From Thermaerobacter marianensis (lineage in GTDB: Bacteria > Bacillota > Sulfobacillia > DYIH01 > DYIG01), in contig DYIG01000006.1 of assembly GCA_020723725.1 (NCBI GenBank), forward strand, positions 1 to 21,922: 21,922 nucleotides of DNA, read 5' to 3'. Below the pieces are notes generated by a model, which was given only the letters and a program-made list of their open reading frames with translations, ran no database searches and was not told where the DNA came from. The translations under genes and the position numbers were made by a program. Positions 1-6,099 of this stretch are shown here, piece after piece; the first letter of the stretch is position 1, and each line of letters opens with the position of its first letter.

Positions 1-23
1 CTTACATAACCCAGATCCGCTCT

Positions 24-776
24 TCACTCGCCTGAACCATGGAAATCCGATCCTCCCGTGGGGATAAGGCCGAGCGAATCCGCCATCTCCGCGTAGTGTT
101 CCACCTGCTCATTGGTATGTTGGGGATACCACACCTCAATACCCTTCAAGCCCGCCACAATAAGCGCCTCGATAACAGAATCATCGCCGATTAGCCCCGG
201 GTGCGCCAGCACAGGAACCCCGCCCGCAGCCAGGATCTGTTTTACTGCCACAATAGGATCCAGTTTGTAGCGCGGCACATATCCTGGTTTGCCCCTTACC
301 AGGTAGCGATCAAAGGCATCCTGAACGCTTTCCGCTGCCCCCATAGCCACTAAAGCCCGGGCAATGTGGGGCCTCCCCACGGCCTCGTTGCCTATATGGA
401 ATACAAGTTGCTCCAACGTTATGTCAACACCAGCGTTGCGAAGATTGGCTACTATCAACTCCATCCGACTCTTCCGGGCGTCGCGCACTTCGGACATCAT
501 TTGATTCAAAGAGGGGGAGTTTGGTGAGCAGTAATACCCCAGAATGTGAATCTCCTTGCCGTGTTGTTCGGTGCTGATCTCAATGCCGGGAACCACAGTT
601 AACCCCGAAGAGGCCGCCAATTGAATCGCTTCTGGTATGGCAGCCATGGTGTCGTGATCGGTTATGCCGACTCCCGAAAGGCCTGCTTCAAGGCAGCATC
701 TAATTAGTTGCTCAGGGGATAAAGTCCCATCAGAGGCCGTAGTATGGGTATGGAGATCAAAGAAACCTTCCAACAT
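24..776 (-). CDS. PHP-domain phosphoesterase (TrpH/YciV-like), ends early at an in-frame TGA
   Basis: Metal-dependent phosphoesterase of the PHP superfamily. The TrpH/YciV group hydrolyses 3',5'-nucleoside bisphosphates and short RNAs from the 5' end. Visible metal-site motifs are DLHTHTTASDG (His9, His11, Asp16), GITDHDT, a Glu in EIST, AHPG, and GSDFHG at the very end. The ATG at 774-776 follows an AGGTG-like ribosome site. The frame closes with TGA at 24-26, three codons after GSDFHG, while family members usually run on about 20-30 residues. Reading through the TGA gives RADLGYV, which looks like the normal continuation. So the gene is probably truncated by a nonsense change or a base error. 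It is the last readable gene of the FmdB-repressor-PHP operon. The fold is certain; the exact substrate is not. Confidence 0.85.
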   Translation of the reverse strand: MLEGFFDLHTHTTASDGTLSPEQLIRCCLEAGLSGVGITDHDTMAAIPEAIQLAASSGLTVVPGIEISTEQHGKEIHILGYYCSPNSPSLNQMMSEVRDARKSRMELIVANLRNAGVDITLEQLVFHIGNEAVGRPHIARALVAMGAAESVQDAFDRYLVRGKPGYVPRYKLDPIVAVKQILAAGGVPVLAHPGLIGDDSVIEALIVAGLKGIEVWYPQHTNEQVEHYAEMADSLGLIPTGGSDFHGSGE

Positions 777-806
777 TACACACCTGCTAGTTACGGAAAT
801 ACTGAG

Positions 807-1082
807 CTAGCTGAATTTCAGGAATATGCGTTTGGCCCTGTCTATCAGCTCTCCTTGCTCCCTTTCCTCCCCGTCATGCACAAGGAGGCATTGCTCCAAG
901 TAATTCGCCATGACGGCCATGGCCACCTTCCCGATAGCCGCTCTCATGGCGCTCAATTGCAGGATAACTTCCTCGCAGTCGCGGCCCTCCTCGAGCATAT
1001 TGCGAATGCCGCGCGCCTGTCCCTCAATCCGTTTCATACGAACGGTTAGGTCCTTCAATACGGTCTTCTTGTTTTCATCCAA
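807..1082 (-). CDS. CsoR-family repressor with a CstR-like (persulfide sensor) ligand pattern
   Basis: Small all-helical DNA-binding repressor (DUF156), 91 residues from the TTG at 1080-1082. That start is preceded by a GGAGTG ribosome site 8 bases away and gives the usual family N-terminus; an open frame reaches back to 1178 but would overlap the FmdB gene and cross a strong hairpin. The signature MKRIEGQARGI is present. The first ligand Cys lies in GRDCEEV and the second Cys is 29 residues later in NYLEQC, the spacing of CsoR. The intervening copper-ligand His position is Tyr. Two Cys without the His is the pattern of CstR, which senses persulfides, rather than of copper-sensing CsoR. It probably represses its own operon through the site at 1389-1404. 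Family is near certain; the ligand is inferred. Confidence 0.88.
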   Translation of the reverse strand: MDENKKTVLKDLTVRMKRIEGQARGIRNMLEEGRDCEEVILQLSAMRAAIGKVAMAVMANYLEQCLLVHDGEEREQGELIDRAKRIFLKFS

Positions 1083-1116
1083 TGCTGTTTCACTCCGAAA
1101 CACATTTAGAATGATT

Positions 1117-1133
1117 GGGGGCTCACGGCCCCC
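1117..1133 (-). other. Strong hairpin between the FmdB and repressor genes
   Basis: Perfect 6-bp GGGGGC/GCCCCC stem with a 5-base loop (1123-1127), in the gap between the FmdB stop (1147) and the repressor start (1082). No T-run follows on the minus strand, so it is not a classical terminator. It could stabilise the upstream message, stall polymerase or set the expression ratio of the two genes. It also argues against the longer repressor frame, which would have to translate through it. Confidence 0.5.
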
Positions 1134-1146
1134 GAATTTACACACC

Positions 1147-1353
1147 TCACCCGAATGGAGAACATCCCCCGCCACCACCGCCAGCCGCTCCTGAAGAACC
1201 GGAATCCTTTGAACCGAGGTAGTTTAATCCGAAAACCTCCTGCAGTTTACGGCTGTCGCATTTGGGACATGTCAGCGTGTGTTTCTTTAGCCATGATACA
1301 TTCTTCGTGAATTGGTGCCCGCAATCCTGGCAACGGAATTCATAAAACGGCAT
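1147..1353 (-). CDS. FmdB-family zinc ribbon protein
   Basis: 68-residue protein starting MPFYEFRC, the typical FmdB start. The ATG at 1351-1353 sits 6 bases after an AGGGGGGTG ribosome site; a GTG nine bases upstream would lie inside that site. Two CxxC pairs (CQDC near residue 9 and CPKC near residue 30) form a single zinc ribbon. The tail is glycine-rich and ends GGCSPFG. The family is named from a putative regulator next to formamidase, and its biochemical role is not established. Here it is the first gene downstream of a promoter and a CsoR-type operator, so it is probably co-controlled with the repressor. That placement suggests a link to sulfur or metal stress, which is inference. Confidence 0.85.
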   Translation of the reverse strand: MPFYEFRCQDCGHQFTKNVSWLKKHTLTCPKCDSRKLQEVFGLNYLGSKDSGSSGAAGGGGGGCSPFG

Positions 1354-1388
1354 ATAATTCACCCCCCTGTACGGTGGTCATGAATGCC

Positions 1389-1404
1389 ATACCCCCACGG
1401 GTAT
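1389..1404 (-). promoter_or_regulatory. Probable CsoR/CstR-type operator
   Basis: Perfect inverted repeat ATACCC-N4-GGGTAT with a G/C-tract centre, the general form of CsoR-family operators. It lies between the -10 element at 1421-1426 and the FmdB start at 1353, so a bound repressor would block transcription early. The operon it controls contains a CsoR-family repressor gene, which fits autoregulation. Binding itself is inferred. Confidence 0.7.
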
Positions 1405-1420
1405 AGCAGTGTTTGTTGTT

Positions 1421-1450
1421 ATCTTAGTCTCCCCGGGTTTTCTCTGTCAA
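1421..1450 (-). promoter_or_regulatory. Sigma-A-type promoter of the FmdB-repressor-PHP operon
   Basis: On the minus strand a perfect -35 TTGACA (1445-1450) is separated by 18 bases from TAAGAT (1421-1426, four of six consensus positions). It lies directly after the dipeptidase stop codon and drives toward the FmdB gene. Transcription would begin near 1414, just upstream of the ATACCC/GGGTAT operator. Confidence 0.65.
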
Positions 1451-1455
1451 GACAG

Positions 1456-2421
1456 TTAACCCGGCGGCAGAACAGCCCTTAACAACCGTTTCATATTACC
1501 ACCCATGATCAAGCCCACTTCCCGATCACTGAATCCGCGATTCAGTAAGGCCTCGGCAATACGTGGCACACAGGTTACATCCTCCAGGCCTTCTGGCACC
1601 TTATCAATGCCATCAAAGTCAGAACCCAGGCCAACAGATTCCACACCGCCAACCTCACATATGTGTTCAATGTGCTGGATAACGTTTTCTATCGACGCTT
1701 TGCCTTCTGTGGAAAGAAAGAGGGGGTAAAAGTTAACGCCTATCACTCCGCCATTTTCAGCCAACTTCTTTATCTGATCGTCGGTCAGGTTTCTAGGATG
1801 ATCACAGAGGCTTCTAGCATTGGAATGAGAGGCTATGATAGGGGAGTCTGTGATGGACAGGACATCCCAAAATCCCCTTTCGTTCAGGTGTGAAACATCC
1901 ACTACCATTCCCAGGCGATTCATTTCTTTCACAACCTCAACGCCGAAAGATGTCAACCCACCATTGGCGCGCGCATCGCCTACTCCATCACCTATCATGT
2001 TTCGATGGTTCCAGACAAGACCTATTGATCTGACTCCCAGCCTAAACAACAAACGCAGCAATACTAGTTCTGTACCAATAGGTTCCGCACCCTCAAGGCT
2101 CAACACAGCACCTACAGGACCATCATCACCGATACGGTCAAGGTCCGATTTCGAGCGTATTAATACCAGTCCGGGGTTGGCATCCAGTTCAGAGTGAAAG
2201 GTTTCTATAATTTGAAGGACACGCACCAACGAACGATCGGGTTTATATGCTTGCTCCACAAAACACGAAAAAAATTGAACCCCCACGTTACCCAAACGTA
2301 AGCGGGGCAGGTCGATATGACCTTCAGTTGATCGTAGCCCCAGGCTACGCCTTCCCGCTACAACGTCAAGGATGGAGTCGCAATGGGCATCGAAAGCGAT
2401 AAAACGCGGTGGGCGCGTCAC
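1456..2421 (-). CDS. Membrane-dipeptidase family hydrolase (peptidase M19)
   Basis: Zinc dipeptidase of the M19/renal dipeptidase family, 321 residues, about the usual length for bacterial members. Zinc-site motifs in order are DAHCDS (HxD at 13-15), SLEGAEP (bridging Glu), DVSH, SHSNAR, and GSDFDG near the C-terminus. No signal peptide is visible, so it is probably cytoplasmic. Its GTG start (2419-2421) overlaps the spoVS TGA in a GTGA, so translation is probably coupled to spoVS. A pairing with spoVS suggests use in late growth or sporulation, perhaps on cell-wall or D-amino-acid dipeptides; the substrate cannot be read from the sequence. Confidence 0.9.
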   Translation of the reverse strand: MTRPPRFIAFDAHCDSILDVVAGRRSLGLRSTEGHIDLPRLRLGNVGVQFFSCFVEQAYKPDRSLVRVLQIIETFHSELDANPGLVLIRSKSDLDRIGDDGPVGAVLSLEGAEPIGTELVLLRLLFRLGVRSIGLVWNHRNMIGDGVGDARANGGLTSFGVEVVKEMNRLGMVVDVSHLNERGFWDVLSITDSPIIASHSNARSLCDHPRNLTDDQIKKLAENGGVIGVNFYPLFLSTEGKASIENVIQHIEHICEVGGVESVGLGSDFDGIDKVPEGLEDVTCVPRIAEALLNRGFSDREVGLIMGGNMKRLLRAVLPPG

Positions 2422-2684
2422 CTGGGTTCAACGATAAATTTGATGGCTGTCCGTTCTTCCCCTTCTATATTCACATCAGTGAAAGCTGGGATACAAACAA
2501 GATCCATCCCACTTGGGGCCACATACCCGCGGGCGATTGCGACCGCTTTAACCGCCTGATTTATTGCGCCGGCTCCTATCGCCTGGATCTCCGCAGCCCC
2601 GTTTTGCCGTAGAACACCGGCCAAAGCCCCCGCTACAGCGTTGGGATTTGATTTCGTTGAGACCTTGAGCACCTCCACAACCAT
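2418..2684 (-). CDS. spoVS: Stage V sporulation protein S
   Basis: 88-residue Alba-like protein needed for late sporulation steps in Bacillus. The whole length matches the highly conserved family, with blocks VLKVSTKSNPN, GAGAINQAVKAVAIARG, and CIPAFTDVNIEGEERTA. The ATG at 2682-2684 follows a GGAGGAGG ribosome site by 8 bases; a GTG two codons later is an alternative. The stop overlaps the dipeptidase start. Its presence marks the host as an endospore former or a descendant of one. A candidate promoter and an inverted repeat lie just upstream. Confidence 0.97.
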   Translation of the reverse strand: MVVEVLKVSTKSNPNAVAGALAGVLRQNGAAEIQAIGAGAINQAVKAVAIARGYVAPSGMDLVCIPAFTDVNIEGEERTAIKFIVEPR

Positions 2685-2705
2685 GAGTCATGCCTCCTCC
2701 CGCCC

Positions 2706-2747
2706 ATACTTATTCCAAAAGTATATTTAACGTGCATAATGACGCAA
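2706..2747 (-). promoter_or_regulatory. Candidate spoVS promoter overlapped by an inverted repeat
   Basis: On the minus strand TTGCGT (2742-2747) is 16 bases from TATACT (2720-2725), a weak sigma-A-like pair. The -10 overlaps a 6-bp inverted repeat, ATACTT-N7-AAGTAT (2706-2711 and 2719-2724), which could be an operator. I saw no convincing sigma-H elements. Confidence 0.35.
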
Positions 2748-2835
2748 ATTTAGTAATAAGGTTAATTAGAGGGAATTAAAGCGATTTACTCTGCAGCGCT
2801 CCCATAAATCCGTTTTCTCACACTCATCCAATTAT

Positions 2836-3627
2836 TTAATCCAAACGATGGGTTACACGGGTAATATCTATTGCTCGACCTGTGTCCAGGTCGATCTTAA
2901 TCAATACCCCATTGAATTGACGCGCTCCGTGTGCAGCCTCAAAACTGACCGGCATCTGTGTAATAAATCTCTCAATTACCTTTGACCTATCAATGCCGAT
3001 AACCCCGTCGGCTGGTCCTGTCATACCGGCATCTGTGAGAAAGGCCGTGCCCCCCGGCAACACACGTTCATCGCCTGTTTGAACATGAGTATGTGTGCCG
3101 ATAACAGCAGAGACCCGGCCATCAAGATACCAACCCATGGCTACCTTTTCTGAAGTGGCTTCAGCGTGGAAATCTATGATAATAGCGCTTACGTATGGCT
3201 GGATCTGGGTGACAATCTCGTCAGCCTTTCGGAACGGGCAATCCGGGTGGTATGGGATGAATACCCTGCCAAGCAGATTAACAACGCCTATAACATGTCC
3301 TGAAGGGATCTGAATGGTGGTAAACCCTTTTCCTGGTGCGCGGGCGAAATTAGCAGGCCTGATAAGCCGGTCAAGGTCTTCGATAGACTTGACGATCTCC
3401 TTCTGATCCCAGGCATGGTCTCCCAGCGTAATTACATCTACACCGTTACTCCATAATTCGTCTGCCACCGAAGAGGTAATGCCAGCCCTGCCGGCAGCGT
3501 TCTCCCCGTTTGCTATAACAAGGGAAACGTTCAGTTCCTTACGGAGGCGAGGGAGATGCTCCGCAAGCACCTCCCTGCCAGCCCTGCCCATGATATCCCC
3601 TATGAATAAGAGGTTAACAACGGTCAT
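2836..3627 (-). CDS. ymdB: YmdB-family metallophosphoesterase (TIGR00282)
   Basis: 263-residue calcineurin-like phosphoesterase. In Bacillus YmdB hydrolyses 2',3'-cyclic nucleotides and influences biofilm and motility decisions. Motifs in order are GDIMGRAGR (Asp11), GENAA (residues 41-45), GDHAWD (69-74), [10 protein letters not shown] and [11 protein letters not shown]. In the family the third motif is normally GNH, with Asn a metal ligand; here it is Asp70. The ATG overlaps the rny stop as ATGA, so the two are translationally coupled, and RNase Y and YmdB are neighbours in many Firmicutes. No clear terminator follows before the spoVS leader. Confidence 0.95.
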   Translation of the reverse strand: MTVVNLLFIGDIMGRAGREVLAEHLPRLRKELNVSLVIANGENAAGRAGITSSVADELWSNGVDVITLGDHAWDQKEIVKSIEDLDRLIRPANFARAPGKGFTTIQIPSGHVIGVVNLLGRVFIPYHPDCPFRKADEIVTQIQPYVSAIIIDFHAEATSEKVAMGWYLDGRVSAVIGTHTHVQTGDERVLPGGTAFLTDAGMTGPADGVIGIDRSKVIERFITQMPVSFEAAHGARQFNGVLIKIDLDTGRAIDITRVTHRLD

Positions 3628-5159
3628 CGCGCGTATTCCACTGCCCTGGTCTCACGGACCACAGTCACCTTGATCTGTCCAGGGTATTGCATCTCGTTTT
3701 CAATCCTTTTGGATATCTCTTTGGCCATTCTATAGGATTCAATGTCGTCAACCTGCTCTGGTTTAACGATTATACGGATCTCACGCCCCGCCTGAATAGC
3801 AAAAGACTTCTCAACACCAGGGAAGGAACTGGCAATCTCCTCCAACTTCTGCAGCCTCTTGATATAGGCCTCCAGCGTCTCCCGGCGCGCGCCCGGTCTG
3901 GCTGCCGACAATGCATCCGCCGCGCTTACCAAGACGGCTTCAACGGAATGAGCCTCGAATTCCCCGTGGTGCGTGGACATGGCATGAATGACCGCCTCCG
4001 ATTCCCCGTAGCGGCGGAGCAGATCAATGCCAATAGTGACGTGAGTACCCTCAATATCATGGTCCACGGCCTTGCCTATGTCGTGAAGCAGGCCCGCCCG
4101 GCGGGCAACGTTTATATCACATTCCAGCATGGTGGCCATCAACCGGGCAAGGTTGGCAACCTCAACGGAGTGCTTGAGCACGTTTTGGCCGTAGCTCGTG
4201 CGAAACCTGGTTCTTCCAAGCAAACGCACAAGCTCAGGGTGTAACCCATGAACACCTGCTTCCACGCAGGCTTGTTCCCCGGCCTCCCTGATGATTGTCT
4301 CGACCTCTCTATCTGTTTTCTCATATATTTCCTCAATGCGCGCCGGGTGAATGCGGCCATCGGCAACAAGGCGCTCCAGCGCCAACCTCGCTTTCTCCCT
4401 CCGCACGGGGTCGAAAGCGGAGATTACGACAGCCTCTGGCGTGTCGTCAATAATGAGGTCAACCCCGGTAAGGGCCTCAAACGTCCTGATGTTGCGCCCC
4501 TCACGACCGATAATACGACCCTTCATATCCTCATTAGGCAGCTGAACCACAGACACCGTTATCTCGGCAACGTGGTCAGCCGCACAGCGTTGGATGGCAA
4601 TCCCTATAAGCTCCTTGGCCTTCTTCTCAGCGTCCTCCCTGGCTTCGTTCTCAATCTCCCTTGAAAGTAAGGCAGCTTCCCTCTGTGCCTCTTCCCTGAC
4701 CTGCTTAAGTATAAGTTCCTTTGCCTCTTCCTTGGTTAGACTCGAAATCCGCTCGAGTTCTGTTATTTGTTTTTGACGGAGTTCTTCGATCTTTTGCCTG
4801 TCCTTTTCCAGACCGCTTTCAAGTAATTTAAGTTGCTCCTCCCTACGCTCTAAACTTTCAAGTTTCCGATCGATACTCTCTTCTTTTTGTTGCAGACGCT
4901 TCTCAAGCCTTTGGACCTCTGACCGTCGTTCTTTCAGCTCACGCTCCAAATCCGCGCGGAGGCGATGGGTCTCCTCTTTGGCTTCAATTAAGGCCTCACG
5001 TTTTTTGGCCTCGCTATCCTTAACGGCCTCTTCTAGCAATCGCTTTGCCTCGACCTCAGCCGAGGTGATCTTGGATTCAGCCACGTATTTCCTTACGTAA
5101 TAACCGACAAATACTGAAACAGCAATGGATATTAAAACTATAATCACAACTGCGGTCAT
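3624..5159 (-). CDS. rny: Ribonuclease Y
   Basis: Membrane-bound endoribonuclease that starts bulk mRNA decay in Firmicutes, 511 residues as usual. A membrane helix (about 3-22) is followed by a long charged coiled coil (about 25-195), a KH RNA-binding domain with [10 protein letters not shown] (214-223), and an HD catalytic domain with His330, the HD pair at 359-360, and [16 protein letters not shown] containing Asp414. I chose the ATG at 5157-5159 because the membrane helix follows it directly and a GGGGTGG ribosome site precedes it. The open frame continues 23 codons upstream but those would be translated from the terminator-bearing leader. The leader carries an intrinsic terminator and a 5' inverted repeat, so the gene may be attenuated or self-controlled. 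Confidence 0.97.
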   Translation of the reverse strand: MTAVVIIVLISIAVSVFVGYYVRKYVAESKITSAEVEAKRLLEEAVKDSEAKKREALIEAKEETHRLRADLERELKERRSEVQRLEKRLQQKEESIDRKLESLERREEQLKLLESGLEKDRQKIEELRQKQITELERISSLTKEEAKELILKQVREEAQREAALLSREIENEAREDAEKKAKELIGIAIQRCAADHVAEITVSVVQLPNEDMKGRIIGREGRNIRTFEALTGVDLIIDDTPEAVVISAFDPVRREKARLALERLVADGRIHPARIEEIYEKTDREVETIIREAGEQACVEAGVHGLHPELVRLLGRTRFRTSYGQNVLKHSVEVANLARLMATMLECDINVARRAGLLHDIGKAVDHDIEGTHVTIGIDLLRRYGESEAVIHAMSTHHGEFEAHSVEAVLVSAADALSAARPGARRETLEAYIKRLQKLEEIASSFPGVEKSFAIQAGREIRIIVKPEQVDDIESYRMAKEISKRIENEMQYPGQIKVTVVRETRAVEYAR

Positions 5160-5180
5160 GCCCACCCCTTTACACCCCCT

Positions 5181-5215
5181 AAATAAAAATAAAGCCGAGC
5201 ACGTGGACTCGGCTT
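5181..5215 (-). terminator. Intrinsic terminator inside the rny leader
   Basis: On the minus strand an 8-bp perfect stem AAGCCGAG/CTCGGCTT (5208-5215 and 5192-5199) with an 8-base loop is followed by a T-rich run (5181-5191). It ends about 20 bases before the rny ribosome site. It may be an attenuator for rny, the 3' end of a small RNA, or an old terminator of the recA-side operon. The plus-strand side lacks a T-run, so it works toward rny only. Confidence 0.7.
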
Positions 5216-5299
5216 GTAGAAAACCCACTCTTTACGACCTGCTGTATCTATATAAGAAACCCCATCTTGGTTAATGGTAATATATCAACAGTCTGGATA

Positions 5300-5353
5300 G
5301 CGCAAAAGAAAAATCTTGAATTCTTTTTAGTTACTGCTCTTTTGCGCATTATA
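5300..5353 (-). promoter_or_regulatory. Candidate rny promoter -10 with a 9-bp inverted repeat at the transcript start
   Basis: A perfect TATAAT (minus strand, 5348-5353) is immediately followed by a 9-bp inverted repeat GCGCAAAAG/CTTTTGCGC (5339-5347 and 5300-5308, 30-base spacer). The RNA would begin with, or within, this stem. I found no good -35 at 16-18 bases, so promoter strength is uncertain. The repeat could be a protective 5' hairpin or an operator. Between here and the terminator the transcript would be about 150-165 bases. Confidence 0.4.
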
Positions 5354-5513
5354 TTCCGTGAAAAAACACCTTATTCAGGCATTTTTCATATCAAAAGTGG
5401 AAGTATCCAGTCCACGCCAATTTCAGTGTAAACTTGTCAAGTAAACTATGTCAAGAAAGTGTCCTGGTTCAATACCTCGCGCCGTCATGTCCACACGAGA
5501 CAAGTATTCTGGG

Positions 5514-5727
5514 CTCCGCGAACGTGTGCGCACTGCCTTTATGCTGGCTGAAGGGCGATACGGTTACTCCCAATGTCAAGTGCGATCGTGGCTGTTACTA
5601 TCGCTGGCCAGGCTGGATTGCCAGGATGGAAGCGGCAGGACTCACCCACTGGTACCATGAAAAGCGCATTAAAATGTCCCTGGGTTCGAGGAGCCCGATG
5701 GAATATAGGCGAAGCCTAGGCTATGCG
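5514..5727 (+). pseudogene. Decayed IS3-type transposase (OrfB) remnant
   Basis: Two pieces in different frames match parts of IS3-family OrfB. From 5514 comes LRERVRTAF followed by EGRYGY, like the conserved region before YGYRRI. From 5638 comes THWYHEKRIK then MSLGSRSPMEYRRSLGY, matching the standard C-terminus (WYNxxRIKxSLG..SPxEYRRSLG). The DDE catalytic core between them is missing and the frame is shifted, so the element is dead. Terminal inverted repeats were not identified. It lies at the rny-side edge of the accessory island and is a plausible route by which the island arrived. Confidence 0.72.
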
Positions 5728-5744
5728 GGGCGGTGGGTTTACAA

Positions 5745-5810
5745 TTAGGGTTTTTGAACGGGGCACAGAACGTGTTGTTCATCGGCCCTCCCGGGACTGG
5801 AAGATGGCCC
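5745..5810 (+). pseudogene. Fragment of an IS21-type IstB ATPase
   Basis: A short reading of LNGAQNVLFIGPPGTG resembles the Walker A region of IstB, the helper ATPase of IS21 elements. The motif breaks right after GTG (Arg-Trp instead of Lys-Thr/His) and a stop follows at once, consistent with a frameshift. Only about 20 residues are recognisable. DnaC/DnaA-like ATPases share this motif, so assignment rests on the IstB-like residues before it and the adjacent IS remnant. Confidence 0.55.
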
Positions 5811-6078
5811 TGATGTGTGTTTGGCCGAAAGAATCTTGGTAATATGTGGGCTAGGCTGCCACGGGAGCAGGTCGATGCCTTACGGACCGATGGGCTCGGA
5901 GCTTCGATGGTGATGTGGTGGCGACATGGGTGGGGTCTGGAGGAGGCCGCCTCGGGTCTTCAGCGACGATGAGGGCCTTCGGCAAGGACTGAACCACCGG
6001 CGACACAGCCGCGTTAAAACCATGCGGCGCGCCGGGCTGAGGCATCCGCCCCGCCGCGATGCGCCGCGTCCATCCCCC
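5811..6078. other. Unassigned G+C-rich stretch in the island
   Basis: No gene, RNA or repeat could be supported here. The open frames on both strands are poor in recognisable motifs and look like G+C-rich shadows. It separates the IS fragments from the copper oxidase gene and is probably decayed sequence that arrived with the island. Confidence 0.5.
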
Positions 6079-6095
6079 GGCGCCGGACCGGCGCC
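6079..6095. repeat. Near-perfect G+C palindrome after the copper oxidase gene
   Basis: GGCGCCGG and CCGGCGCC arms of 8 bp flank a single base. It begins 5 bases beyond the oxidase stop codon, so its RNA could fold into a very stable 3' hairpin. No T-run follows, so a rho-independent terminator is not shown; it may protect the 3' end. Confidence 0.5.
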
Positions 6096-6099
6096 CGTA

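Noticed and set aside
24..26. Selenocysteine or recoded TGA in the PHP gene
   Set aside because: No SECIS-like structure could be judged with the sequence ending here, and PHP enzymes are not known selenoproteins; nonsense change or base error is simpler.
2685..2835. Sigma-H promoter for spoVS
   Set aside because: No convincing AGGAWWT and GAAT pair at correct spacing on the minus strand; the AGGGAATT seen is on the other strand.
4139..4664. Frames on either strand inside rny
   Set aside because: Shadows of the well-supported RNase Y frame, without motifs or ribosome sites.
5216..5440. Riboswitch or 6S RNA in the rny leader
   Set aside because: No conserved riboswitch core was recognised, and the 5' and 3' ends do not pair as in 6S RNA; only the two stems are supported.
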